Of a stretch of 64,000 nucleotides of DNA, positions 43,141 to 53,052 are shown in pieces. Origin of the DNA: Pyropia yezoensis. Its lineage: Eukaryota; Rhodophyta; Bangiophyceae; Bangiales; Bangiaceae. A program made the position numbers and the translations under genes. Every line of letters begins with the position of its first letter. Position 1 is the stretch's first letter. The DNA is taken from positions 1,742,590 through 1,806,589 of the forward strand of contig CM020619.1 of assembly GCA_009829735.1 (NCBI GenBank). The letters run 5' to 3'. The notes beneath the pieces were generated by a model. That model made no database searches and was not told the DNA's origin. It saw only the letters and a list, made by a program, of their open reading frames with translations.

Positions 43141-43609
43141 TGTGGCAGTATTGACCCCCAGGTAGGGGGGCAACACGTGCCATGCAAGGGGCGGCAGGCC
43201 ACTAGCCTGATCCGTTCCTCCCCCTGCATTTGGGTCCATATTCCTAAGTTTGGGATAGTTAGCTTAGTAGTAAATCCAACTTGGATTTGAGGGTTTTCTG
43301 CATTTTATCGTCTTGAATTTTCGTGTGGCCCGGTGGGCAGGTGCTGGGGTGGGAGATTCTGAGTGGCGAGATTCTGAGGGGACCCTGGGGGGATAAGGGG
43401 AGGGACAGCGGGGCTTGGCCCTGCGTCCCCGTCCCGACCAAGAAACTGTTGGACCACACACCATCTTCTTGTTTGTCAGTGGGGGGATTGCCCCACAACA
43501 GGGATAGAGTGTGTGCGACTTGCACTTCTTCCGGTTCCCCCGACACGGGAGGCAGCCCTTGCGCACCGCCCCAACTTGGGTGCCGTGTGTGTGAGTGGGT
43601 TTCGCCACA
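43141..43609 (+). repeat. Family 2 LTR (5' LTR of copy b)
   Basis: 469 bases, ends TGTGGCA/CGCCACA. Carries the 17-base palindrome with arms AAATCCAA/TTGGATTT at 43272-43288 and CCCAACTTGGG at 43570-43580, and a direct repeat GAGATTCTGAG near 43354-43378. Confidence 0.95.
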
Positions 43610-43611
43610 TT

Positions 43612-43629
43612 TGGTGGAGCAGCAGGGGA
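43612..43629 (+). promoter_or_regulatory. Primer-binding site, family 2 copy b
   Basis: TGGTGGAGCAGCAGGGGA, two bases after the 5' LTR. It predicts a tRNA ending in CTGCTCC-A-CCA (acceptor 5' strand GGAGCAG); I cannot assign the amino acid. Confidence 0.88.
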
Positions 43630-43728
43630 TAGAGGTAAACTTTACCTCCGGGTGCACCCGGGTGTAGGGGGCCCTCTGTCTCAGAGGAACGGTGGACTTG
43701 GACCGTGTCATACGGATCGATCGCCAAC

Positions 43729-44706
43729 ATGGCTAGCTCAGACCTCCCGTCGTCCGGGAAGTACACGGGTGACGCACGTACTTCAGTGCCTTTGAATACT
43801 GGTGAGACACAGGTGGGTTTACCTGGGGTCGCAGAGGGACTAGAGGTCCCTCAAGCCAGCAGGACTGGAAGTGCGGGCGGGCAACAGGCCACCTCGACTC
43901 AGTCGGGAGTTCACTCGGGTGACACTTCTGATGTGGGTGGGCCGAAGTCTGGCCACCGTGTGGTAAACTCAACGGGAACGTCCCAAGGGGTGAGGACTGT
44001 CCCCGCGGGTTCCACTCGGGTTGGAGCCAACTTTGGCTTGGAGCCGTCGCCAACTAGGCTTTCGGAGGACGGCGGACCTCCGTTGGTCGGCGATGGGCTC
44101 GCGCCCATGCCCCCGGTTGAGACCCCTGAGGAACGCGGTTACCCCTCAGGTGGACTCCCGGAGGCGGACCGAGACTCAACTGGAGTCGACAATCCACTCC
44201 TTGCGGAAACTGTCCGTCGGGAGGCGACCAATGTGTTGCGGCAGACTTTGCCGGACCTGGTGGTCACGATGACGAATACTATTCTGAATCAGATTGTGGC
44301 GAGTTTGCCAGATGGTCTTAATGTCCAGACCGGATTGGGGCTTTCGAGCCCGCAGGCGCAGGGGGGATCCCTCCTGACGCCTATTCCGGGTCGCCCCGAA
44401 CAGGGGGCGACCCCTGTGACTCCCAACGTGGGAGCTACACCATTCTCGGTGGGGCGTACATCCTTCACGGGGGAGTTCCCCTCGGAAACGCCGGCGGCTA
44501 CACCAAGCTCGCCGCACCAGACTACAGGCACTGAGGGTCAACTTACCCCAGTGCCACAGCGGCTGTTCCCTCAACGTGAGGTGCCGCCCAAGATCCAGGT
44601 AGCCAACCCGGTCTACCAGAGGATCTTTGACTGTGAGACCTACGCCCTCCACAACAAGTCGGTGGTGTATGGTCCTGTCCAGGCCCTGAGTATTGGGTCA
44701 AGTTGA
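43729..44706 (+). pseudogene. gag: Gag, family 2 copy b, truncated
   Basis: ATG 43729 in good context (AACATGG). The Pro/Gly/Ser/Thr-rich N-terminal half is the same as in copy a (17875) with scattered substitutions, up to V-V-Y-G-P-V-Q-A. There the sequence jumps to the region between protease and RT and stops within six codons (TGA 44704-44706). The capsid core, charged helix, CCHC knuckle and protease are deleted. Confidence 0.9.
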
Positions 44707-47700
44707 TGAATGGGGAGACTATCCCCATCCTTGGTAAGGGAAAGTCTGTGGCTCCTGTGACAGTCTCACAGTCGAAGCCTGTTTGCTCGGTGAGAGAAGG
44801 GTTTACTGCTACCCTGCGTCTAGCCCGTAAAGTCACGTTGCCCCCCAACTCGGTGGCGCACGTCGACGTTGTAACTGATTATACGGGGAACGGGTTGGTG
44901 CACCCGTACCCCCGTTTTGCTCGCAGACACCAAGTGCATGTTGCCCTTGGTACGATGGACTCCAAAGCCGGAGTCCCGTGGAGGATCCAGGTGATGAACC
45001 TGAGCTCGTCGCCCAAGTTCTTCAAGTCGGGAGCCAAGTTCGGCTATATCGACCAACATGAGGGACCGGTCGTAGCGGTCACCCTCAATGCGGGCGCGAG
45101 TAGCGACCCGAAGTCCGGGAAGGAGAAGCATCAAGCCAAGTCGGCTGCCCCTCCTCGGCCCCATGTGAACATGGAGGGTGTTCCCCCCAGGTTGAGGGTT
45201 CAAGTTGAACGCCTCTTGGACCAATATCACAAGTTGTGGGATGGTCAATTGGGACTCATGAGAGCCACCCAACACCGGATCGAGCTGAAACCCGGTGCAC
45301 CCCCTATACGCCAGCAACCGTATAGGGGAGGACCCCGTTCAAGGGCCCTCGTTAAGGAGCAAGTCGCTCGCATGGAGGCCTTCGATGTGATCGAGGCCAG
45401 TAACGCCCAGTGGGCGAGTCCGGTGGTTATTGTCCCCAAAGTTGATGGGACTCCCCGGTTCTGTATCGACTACCGTAAGCTCAACGAGAGCACGGTGAAG
45501 GACAGTTATCCCCTACCTAGGATGGACGACTGTCTGGACTCTCTGGGGGAGGCAAACGTGTTCTCTACCCTGGACTGTAACGCGGGGTACTGGCAAATTC
45601 CCATTGCCCCGGAAGACAGGCATAAAACTACCTTTACCTGTCACTGTGGTACCTACCAGTGCAAGCGCCTACCGTTTGGACTGTGCAACGCGCCGGCAAC
45701 TTTCCAGCGCGCTATGGACATGATTCTGGCCGGAGTACGGTGGCAGATCTGTCTCGTGTACCTAGACGATATCATTGTGTTCTCCCGAAGTCCGGAGGAA
45801 CACATTGGCCATCTTGGCCAGGTGTTCAAGCTACTTGCTGACGCCGGTGTGTCACTGAAGGCGAGCAAGTGCCACCTCTGCACTCAAGAGGTGGAATACT
45901 TGGGACATGTTGTCCGCCCGGGGCGTCTCAGTGTCAACGAGAAGAACTTGAGGGCCATCCGTAAGGCTCAGTACCCCCGGACCCAGACCCAGATGAGGAG
46001 CTTCCTCGGGATGTGTAACGTGTACCGACGTTTCACCAAGGGCTTCGCCAAGGTGGCGAAGCCGTTGAATGAGCTAGCCAGCTCAACGCTACCGAAGAAC
46101 CTGCCTCCCCCAAGTCGGGTGGAGCAGGAATCCTTTGAGACTCTTCGGGACCTTTTGCTGAAGCCCCCTATCTTGGCTATTCCCAGGTTGGGAGGCCACT
46201 ACATCTTGGATGTGGACGCTAGCTACGACCAACTTGGTTGTGTGTTGCTTCAGCAGCAGCCGGACAAGGAGTACTTGCCGGTGGGATACTTCAGCAAGGG
46301 GCTGAACTCAGCTGAGAAGAACTACGGAGTCACCGAGTTGGAAGGACTCGCAGTGGTGTGGGCGGTGACGTCACTTCGTCACTACCTGGAGGGTGAGAAG
46401 TTCCTCATCCGCTGTGACCACCGCGCGTTGCAGTTCATCTTCAAGACGGATTGTACGAACACTCGTCTCAACCGGTGGAGGGTGCGACTGGCACCCTTCA
46501 GCTTTGATATTGAGTACCGACCTGGCAGGCAACATGCCCTTGCCGACGGCCTTTCTCGGGTACCTACCGAGGGGCTGGACACTAACCCAGTCGATGAGGA
46601 CATCCCCATCGTGGGGGTAGTCACGCGCTCGGGTCAGGCGTTGAACCCCGAGGCGGCAGGGAACAAGAAGTACGTGCCCCTTTCCCTGGACGAGGTGGTG
46701 AAGGCCCAGGCCGAGGATCCCTTCTGCAAGTCGCAGAGGGATACACTGGATACAGTGGCGGAGACGCGGTTCTTTATCGGAGACGATGGCCTCCTCATGA
46801 GGAGGGGGGTATTCCAGGGGACCGAACAACTTGTCGTCCCCGCATCCCTCAAGGACAGTATTCTTGAGAAGGAGCATAACGCTCCCACAGGTGGACACCT
46901 GGGGTCTAGTAAACTGTACCAGACCCTGAGGACCAGGTACTACTGGCCGTCCATGGTGGTAGACATCTATAGTTGGGTGGCTGCCTGCACAAGTTGTGCG
47001 CAGAACCGTCTGATGGAACGACGGCCTACTACGGCTATGCTACTGTCCCCGGCCAAGGAGCCCTTTGCCGCGTTGGCGATGGACATCCTTGCGCCACTGC
47101 CAGTGACTGAGGAGGGCAACCAGTACCTCCAGGTCATCTGTGACCGCTTCACGAAACTTACGCGAGCGATCCCACTGGCAGAGATCACGGCCATGTCGGT
47201 CGTGTCAGCCTTCCTAGATCACTGGGTTGCCGCGTATGGCATTCCGGATAGTACACTATCGGACAATGGACCGCAATTTGCGTCTGTACTGTTTCAGGGA
47301 GTACTGGATATGTTGGGGGTGCAGGCAAACTATGCCACCCCCTAGCACCCACAAACTAATGGGCAGGTGGAGTGCTTCAACAAAACTATTGTTCGGCAGC
47401 TGCGCCACTATGTGAGTGAGCACGTGAAAACGTGGGACCAATACATTTCTATTCTTACCACTGCCTACAATTCGCAGGTTCACTCATCTACCGGGGAAGT
47501 ACCCCTCGCTTTTGTGACCCCCCGTCGCGTGCGGTCTATTGCCGTGCGGCGGCCGCTCCCAAATAGGGAGGATGGTGGCAGTACGCCTACTCCTACTGAG
47601 AGTAAGGCGGAGTTCGCTGCTAGGCTTGAAAAACTCATCCTTAAGTCAGGGCTGAGATGGACAAAGCACAAAAGCGCTACAAGCGTACCTTCGACAAAAA

Positions 47701-48172
47701 GGTGCGCAATGCTAAGCATTTCCCCAAGCAGGGTGACTGGGTACTGGTTCACTCACACACCCCAACTGGGGGAAAGTTGGTATTCCAGACGAAGGGGCCG
47801 TACCAGGTCCTTCGTACTGATGGGCGGCGCTTCACCATCGAAAGTGACGATGGGGTCCGCACAGTGAACGAACAGGACGTGGTCAAAGTTGCACCACCGC
47901 CTGCGGGCGACCCAGCTTGGGCGCGGGCGCTGGAAGCGTGGCGCCTGCCCTCGCTGCCTGCGGCCAAACATGGCCCGCAGGAGTACGTGTTCGATAAGTT
48001 CATCGACCACGGCTGGGATGAGGACACTAACCGCCTCATGTTGAGGGTGCGTTGGTTCGGCTATAAAGCCAAGGATGATACGTGGGAATATGTGGAGGAC
48101 CTTCCTGCTGAGAAGGTCCGGGCATACTGTGCCCGGAATGAGATAGACCCTAACAGCCCCCCCTCAACATGA
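44703..48172 (+). pseudogene. pol: Pol, family 2 copy b: RT-RH-IN-chromodomain, broken
   Basis: Frame open from the deletion junction. Protease-RT linker, then RT (F-C-I-D-Y-R-K-L-N near 45460, L-P-F-G-L near 45670, Y-L-D-D near 45760), RNase H (D-V-D-A-S-Y near 46210), integrase zinc region (near 46870-46995), D (M-D-I-L near 47080) and D (S-D-N-G near 47260), then TAG at 47343-47345, where copy a has TAT. E (Q-V-E) follows near 47368. One base is lost near 47640 (CTTAAGTC against CCTAAAGTC in copy a), shifting the frame. The last part from 47657 holds the integrase tail and a chromodomain (F-I-D-H-G-W, L-R-V-R-W-F-G-Y, D-D-T-W-E-Y) ending at 48172. No DTGA protease is present. Confidence 0.92.
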
Positions 48173-48283
48173 GGAAAGGCCGGGTAACCGTGACAAGAGA
48201 GTGCTTCAAGTCGAAGTGGTACGCAGAGTGGCTTTTAACTACAGCCCTAACCCTCACACTCTCCCAACAAAGGCAGCGGCCAA
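48173..48283. other. Gap between convergent pol and antisense ORF, family 2
   Basis: About 110 bases between the pol stop and the end of the antisense frame. No hairpin array like that of family 3 is seen. Confidence 0.5.
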
Positions 48284-50389
48284 CTAGACATGCATGCTAT
48301 ACTCTCCGACCCCACGGCCCTCGCCCTCACGTGGAGGCGAGCGGCGAAACCCACGCCGATAACGCTCCCCGCCAGTCGGCGGGGCCGGCGGCTCCAAGTC
48401 GGAGTCGTCGCGCCCCTCACGGTCGCGCAAGTGGCGACGACCGCGGCTACCCTTCTGCTTGGTCTTGAGCGCAAGTTGGCGACGCACACGCCGGACCGAC
48501 TCCGACTCTGACGGAGTGGAGGACTCCGAGACGGAGTAAGACAACGCGTCTTCCGACACGGAGGGAGAGCGCCGTGAGCGTCGGCGACGACGGCGAGGAG
48601 GCGAGTATGCCCGGCTCGCGCGACGTTTGCCACGCCCAAGTGGGGCTGGCTGGGGCATAATAGCCCCGATGCGAGCCAACTCGGCCGTCATAAACTCCGA
48701 CACCGACTCGCAACTCGCGGTCGCCACCGCAGTACGAACGCGCTCCTCAAGTTGAGGAGTCTAGGAAGTTTGAACAGTCGCGGTCGACGCGGCCAACGAG
48801 GAGATGGTGCGCACCAACGTGGTGATCATCATCTCTGAGGTCAGAGGCGTGGCCGGTAACTCAAACTTGGGGTATACCGTCAGAAGCGTGGCCCCCAAGT
48901 TGGGGGACACCGGGGTGGACGACTCAACGGCCACGCTAATCGGGATGTCCCCGTGCGGTTGGAAGGGGACAGGAGGAAGTGGAGGGGCACGCCGAGGTGG
49001 CGGTGCCCGAGTGTAACTGCGACCCCTACTCGGGGCCCCCGCAGCAAGCGTGGCCCCCAAGTTGGGGGACACCGGGGTGGACGACTCAACGGCCACGCTA
49101 ATCGGGATGTCCCCGTGCGGTTGGAAGGGGACAGGAGGAAGTGGAGGGGCACGCCGAGGTGGCGGTGCCCGAGTGTAACTGCGACCCCTACTCGGGGCCC
49201 CCGCAGCAAGTTGAGTCATACGGTCATCGTGAGAGGGCACGGCCATAGCTACGGGCTTGTCCGGGGGCGGCGCAGTGTGGCGATCCACCCCCGGGGCATA
49301 CGGGTAGTCCCCGATGCCCAACCCCTCTCGTAGTACCACACGGCCGTCGTGAAGTTCACGAGCGACCCATACGAACTGGCGAAGTGCGCCATCGTCCTTG
49401 GGCCCCCGAGTGGGGCGGCGCAACTTGTGCTCAATGCTCTCCCACTCGATGAACTTGTGGAGGCGGAGCATCTCCTCAAGTAGAGTGAGTTGTCCTGACG
49501 AGCACCCCTCAGCAACTAGCTGAGGGGTGAGCTGTTCCAAACTTTGGATGAGCCGGAGGGGAAGATGCCAGAGCATCCCCCGCCGCTGGACACAGGACAC
49601 CCAGGTCGACATGACCTCGAGGAGCCACTGGGTGGCCAACATGGCCCACACCAGTTGATCTGGGCTAGCCGTCAACATGACGGAGCCGAAGTGGTCGAGC
49701 AACCGTGGCAGCAACGCCGGGAACCCGTAGGGGACCTCAACTTGAGGCCACCACTCGGGCTTCTTCAGGTAGTACTGCTCCTTACCGGCAGCAGACTGCT
49801 GAGGAAACTCAAGTTGAGCCGAGGTCACCAAGTAGGGACCTCGACGGAAGTCCTTCTCCATCCGCACATCAAAATGATGAGTGTGCGGATCGGCCTCGTG
49901 AAGGTACGGGGGGCGAGTTGCCACCGCGTCCCAAGTAAAGGTCGGCAAGTCGCCGGGACCCGGGATAGTTCCCCCGCGGTCCATCATGGCCTTAGCCCGC
50001 TGTACGTCCTCGACCTCCTCATCGTCCAGGAAGGCAAACTGGTCCGTCTTGAACCCGGCAGGGAGCCCGACCCTACAGGGATACTTCTCCCGTAGGCGGT
50101 CCCATACCCGACCCATCGCTGCGCCAAGTCGGCCACAGCGAAGAACAGTCAACCCCTCCTCATACAGAGGCCAAGCGGGGTAAAACCACCGCCCCAAGGC
50201 CTCACGCGGGACAACTTGTCCCGCCTCCGGGGGAGATCCCGCCGTCAACCCAAGGCCGGGTGACGCGGGAGTCCCATCCCCCGGAGCGATCGCGGAGCCC
50301 CCGCCGGAAGTCCCGGCGGGCGCTGCACCGTAGGAGGTGTCCTCCATACGTTCATCGAGGGAGTCCGTCTCCACCCCCGGAGTCGCCAT
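48284..50389 (-). pseudogene. Antisense ORF protein, family 2 copy b, one stop
   Basis: Minus strand, opposite to gag-pol. From ATG 50389 (M-A-T-P-G-V-E-T-D) 542 codons run to TAG at 48761-48763. The same frame then continues to 48284 with an Arg/Ser-rich tail, giving about 701 residues in all, close to the 705 of the family 1 counterpart; I take the TAG as a lesion. Residues 60-400 look folded and Trp-rich; Y-Y-L-K, V-E-V-P-Y-G-F, W-L-L-E-V and L-W-H-L-P line up with the family 1 protein. A Pro-rich segment of 54 residues is present twice in tandem. The Arg/Ser-rich end could bind nucleic acid (inference). No known domain, signal peptide or membrane segment. Confidence 0.78.
48884..49207 (-). 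repeat. Tandem 162-base duplication inside antisense ORF
   Basis: 48884-49045 and 49046-49207 are direct copies that look identical. The unit is 54 codons, so the frame is kept. Each copy includes a 15-base palindrome with arms CCCCCAA/TTGGGGG (48892-48906 and 49054-49068). Confidence 0.9.
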
Positions 50390-50391
50390 GG

Positions 50392-50412
50392 CTCTCCCCA
50401 AGTTGGGGAGAG
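50392..50412 (-). promoter_or_regulatory. 21-base palindrome abutting antisense start codon
   Basis: Perfect 10-base arms (CTCTCCCCAA/TTGGGGAGAG) around one central base, ending two bases before the antisense ATG (50389). The same structure with the other central base stands at 4380-4400 in copy a. It could act as DNA (protein dyad site) or as an RNA hairpin in the leader. Confidence 0.7.
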
Positions 50413-50698
50413 GCTCCCTGGCTACAGCGGCACGAGACCCGCCTCGAGTTGAGGGGGGATCGGATCGTGGGTAGATGGGTGGCCTCCCCAGCGTGGGGCG
50501 GCCAAGGGGAAGGTGAAGGGGATGTGTTGGTGATGGTGAAGTGGGAACCGGGGAGAGCAAGCTGCCAAGTGGGCAAGCTTGAGGAGAGGGTCGGTCAACG
50601 TGACCGCCTCCATATCTGCGTTACGTACTCGAGGGGGGACAGCAAGTCGCGCCCCCCAACGCCGAGACGTGCGTTTACGCACCCCCTCACAGGGCCGA

Positions 50699-51061
50699 TG
50701 TAGCACAATAGATATCCGTCGCACGTCCACTCTGAGGGAACACTCACCAAGGGGGATCGGCACCAACGTCACCGGGAGGCCAAGGTTGCTGTCCTTGGAG
50801 CGCAAGCCACGGGACCAAGATGGGAGCCCAAATGGAAGGGGTTTGTTGTTCTACCTTGGCCGGCGGTAGATTCGCCGCCGGCCCCCTCGTTATAAACCCT
50901 CGGAAACACTACTAACTACCCTCCACCCCAAGATGCAAGTCCCTCTGGTCATACGTAACTTATAGATACCGTGACCAGTACGGACTCTCAAATTGAAAGT
51001 TAAGGGTTAGAAGTAGCCCCCCTAATAGCAGGGTCACAATACGGCCAACCATATTGCTACA
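50699..51061 (-). repeat. Family 3 LTR (3' LTR)
   Basis: 363 bases, TGTAGCA...TGCTACA. Element-sense TATA-like TTTATAA near 50895-50889 precedes a hairpin (GGCCGGCGG/CCGCCGGCC) at 50883-50858. A few differences from the 5' LTR are visible (for example TAATAGCAGG against TAATATTAGG), so the insertion is not brand new. Confidence 0.94.
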
Positions 51062-51651
51062 TGTCCCCCCCTTAGATTCGGCCCGTCCTCGGGTCGAGTT
51101 GCATTCGGGTTACCGAATGTAAGTGGGTCGCGTGACCGTTTACCAGTCGGGTGGGGCTTTGCGCTCCGTCGCGACAGACACCCCTTTTCGAGGTTGTCTG
51201 AGGGGGGTGCCCCCCTTTGTGTGGTACACACACGATCCGTTTTCCGGACTGTTAAATTCCCGATGCGGGTTTTTGTTCACGACCCCCCTTTCCGAGGGGT
51301 GGTGCAAGCGGATCCGCCACCAGGTGCCTGGTGGTAGGGGGGCCCCTCTCGTGTGGACGATTGAGTGGGGGCAGGGACTGCCCGCGTTGAGTGGGGGCGG
51401 CTGGGGGTGACCCCCCTTGCTTACCCCGTGTGTGGGGGGGGCGTGGCTCCGGTCCAGGTGCCTGGGTGGAGCGCCCTCGTAGCTCGGCTGGCGCGGGTCG
51501 TCCCGCGCTGCCGTATCGCTCGTGCTGAGCTGTGCGGTTACAAGCGCGGGTGCCCGCGCTCCCCTGGCTCGTCCGCGCGAGCGTTCCTTGTACCGGGTCG
51601 AGCCGGCCTCGGCTTTTCTGCATGGGGCGCCCCTGCTATCCCGGTTGCACC
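51062..51651 (+). promoter_or_regulatory. PPT and upstream region of family 3 antisense ORF
   Basis: The first bases are the PPT on the minus strand. The rest is non-coding, is shared with the remnant at 19840-20427, and should carry the promoter or leader of the antisense ORF if it is expressed. No clear TATA box. Confidence 0.55.
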
Positions 51652-53052
51652 ATGTCGGACCCCCAGGTACCCGGGGGTGAGGACGACCTTCTGCTTGAGA
51701 AGGAGGGAGAGGTGATGGTGGACGACGTTCCCGTCTCTGCCACCGCCGCCGAGTGCTTCTTAGCGAGCTCGTCGGAGGACGAGGACGACCGGGTGACCGT
51801 TCGTGTGGCCCCGGACGGCGCGCCGGGCGGGTTGTCGTCCGTGTGTAGCGGTACGACGGCTCCGTCGGGTGGCGGACAACCGCGTGCAGCGGTGGCTTCA
51901 ACCGCTACTCCTCCGGCGGCCTGGATGGCTTCTGTCGCCGGTGTGGGCGCGGCTCTCCCTCAAGACGGCGTCTCCGTGGCGGATGGTGGTGGCGGCACCC
52001 CTGCCAGTCCGGCGGGTCAAGACGGCGCGGGTGCCCGCCCGGTTGGTGTGTCCGCGGCGGCGGGTAGCGGGTCTACCCGTGCTGCCCCCGTTGTACCCAC
52101 GTCGGGTCCGGGTGGCGGCGATGCTCAGCCCGCGGTGCCGCGGGCGCGTGATGGTCAAGAGGTATCTACCCCGATGGCAGTGGACTCCGGGAGTTACTCC
52201 GGGCGGGCGCCCGCCCTTCTTCTTCCTCCTCGGCCGCGTGCGCCTCCGGCGCCGGCCCCTCTGCCGGTGGGGCGTCCCCCGGCGCCCCCGATTCTTCCTG
52301 GTCCTGCCCGGGTTGCCCCGTTGGGTGGTGGCGTCGCCGTGGCGGCGGGTCAACCCGCCATGTCGATGTTCGACTTGGTGGCTCGGGTCCGAGGCCTGAC
52401 TGTGCAAGAGTCGATGGAGTCCGATGGGCGGATGCGGGTGGACTTCCACCAGCCGCTTCCCCGTGGAGAGTCCTCCCGGCGCGTCAAGGTGGACCCGAGT
52501 TGGGAGCGGGAGTTGATGCGGCTGGTCAACCAGCCGAACGCGGTGCGGGTGGAACACCATTGGATCCTGAGCCAGCCGGACGACCGGCATGCGCAGCTCT
52601 GGCGCACCCGGGTGGGACGGGGTGAGGTCTATCTCGACCCCGCCTTCGGGGTATGCGACCTGATTGCCCCCGCGTTGCCGCGAGAGGTTGACTACCCGGC
52701 TAGTGCTCGGGGGATTGCGGCGGCGACGGAGCCGGTTGCGTTTGGGGAGACGGTGGGCAGTACCGGTCGGTATCCCGACTTTTATTACTACCCGGGGGTA
52801 CCCCCGTATCTGTCGTTGACGGCTCCCTACCCGCCTATGGCGGGGTTGAAGTCGGCGTCGAGCTGGCGACGTAACCATGGTGTCATGGCGGATGCGTTCC
52901 GCACGGATATAACGTGTGCGTTGCAGACCGGCAACGGTCGTGCGCCGGTATACACTCCTGTGCGCCCGCCGCTATGGCAGGAGGGGTGGGAACCCGCCCC
53001 TGCTACGTGGAGGCTGGCCGCAGCACCCTTGTCCAGCTATGCACCGAGGTAA
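51652..53052 (+). CDS. Antisense ORF protein, family 3 (unknown function)
   Basis: 466 residues from ATG 51652 (M-S-D-P-Q-V-P-G), on the strand opposite gag-pol and converging on pol. The first 60 residues are acidic (E-D-D-L, S-S-S-E-D-E-D-D); 60-240 are Ala/Gly/Pro-rich; 240-466 look folded, with several Trp and Tyr. The first half is shared with the remnant at 19200-19839. I do not see convincing similarity to the family 1 and 2 antisense proteins, and it is shorter, so it may be diverged, truncated or unrelated. No known domain, signal peptide or membrane segment. Placement and open length are the main reasons to call it. Confidence 0.7.
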   Translation: MSDPQVPGGEDDLLLEKEGEVMVDDVPVSATAAECFLASSSEDEDDRVTVRVAPDGAPGGLSSVCSGTTAPSGGGQPRAAVASTATPPAAWMASVAGVGAALPQDGVSVADGGGGTPASPAGQDGAGARPVGVSAAAGSGSTRAAPVVPTSGPGGGDAQPAVPRARDGQEVSTPMAVDSGSYSGRAPALLLPPRPRAPPAPAPLPVGRPPAPPILPGPARVAPLGGGVAVAAGQPAMSMFDLVARVRGLTVQESMESDGRMRVDFHQPLPRGESSRRVKVDPSWERELMRLVNQPNAVRVEHHWILSQPDDRHAQLWRTRVGRGEVYLDPAFGVCDLIAPALPREVDYPASARGIAAATEPVAFGETVGSTGRYPDFYYYPGVPPYLSLTAPYPPMAGLKSASSWRRNHGVMADAFRTDITCALQTGNGRAPVYTPVRPPLWQEGWEPAPATWRLAAAPLSSYAPR

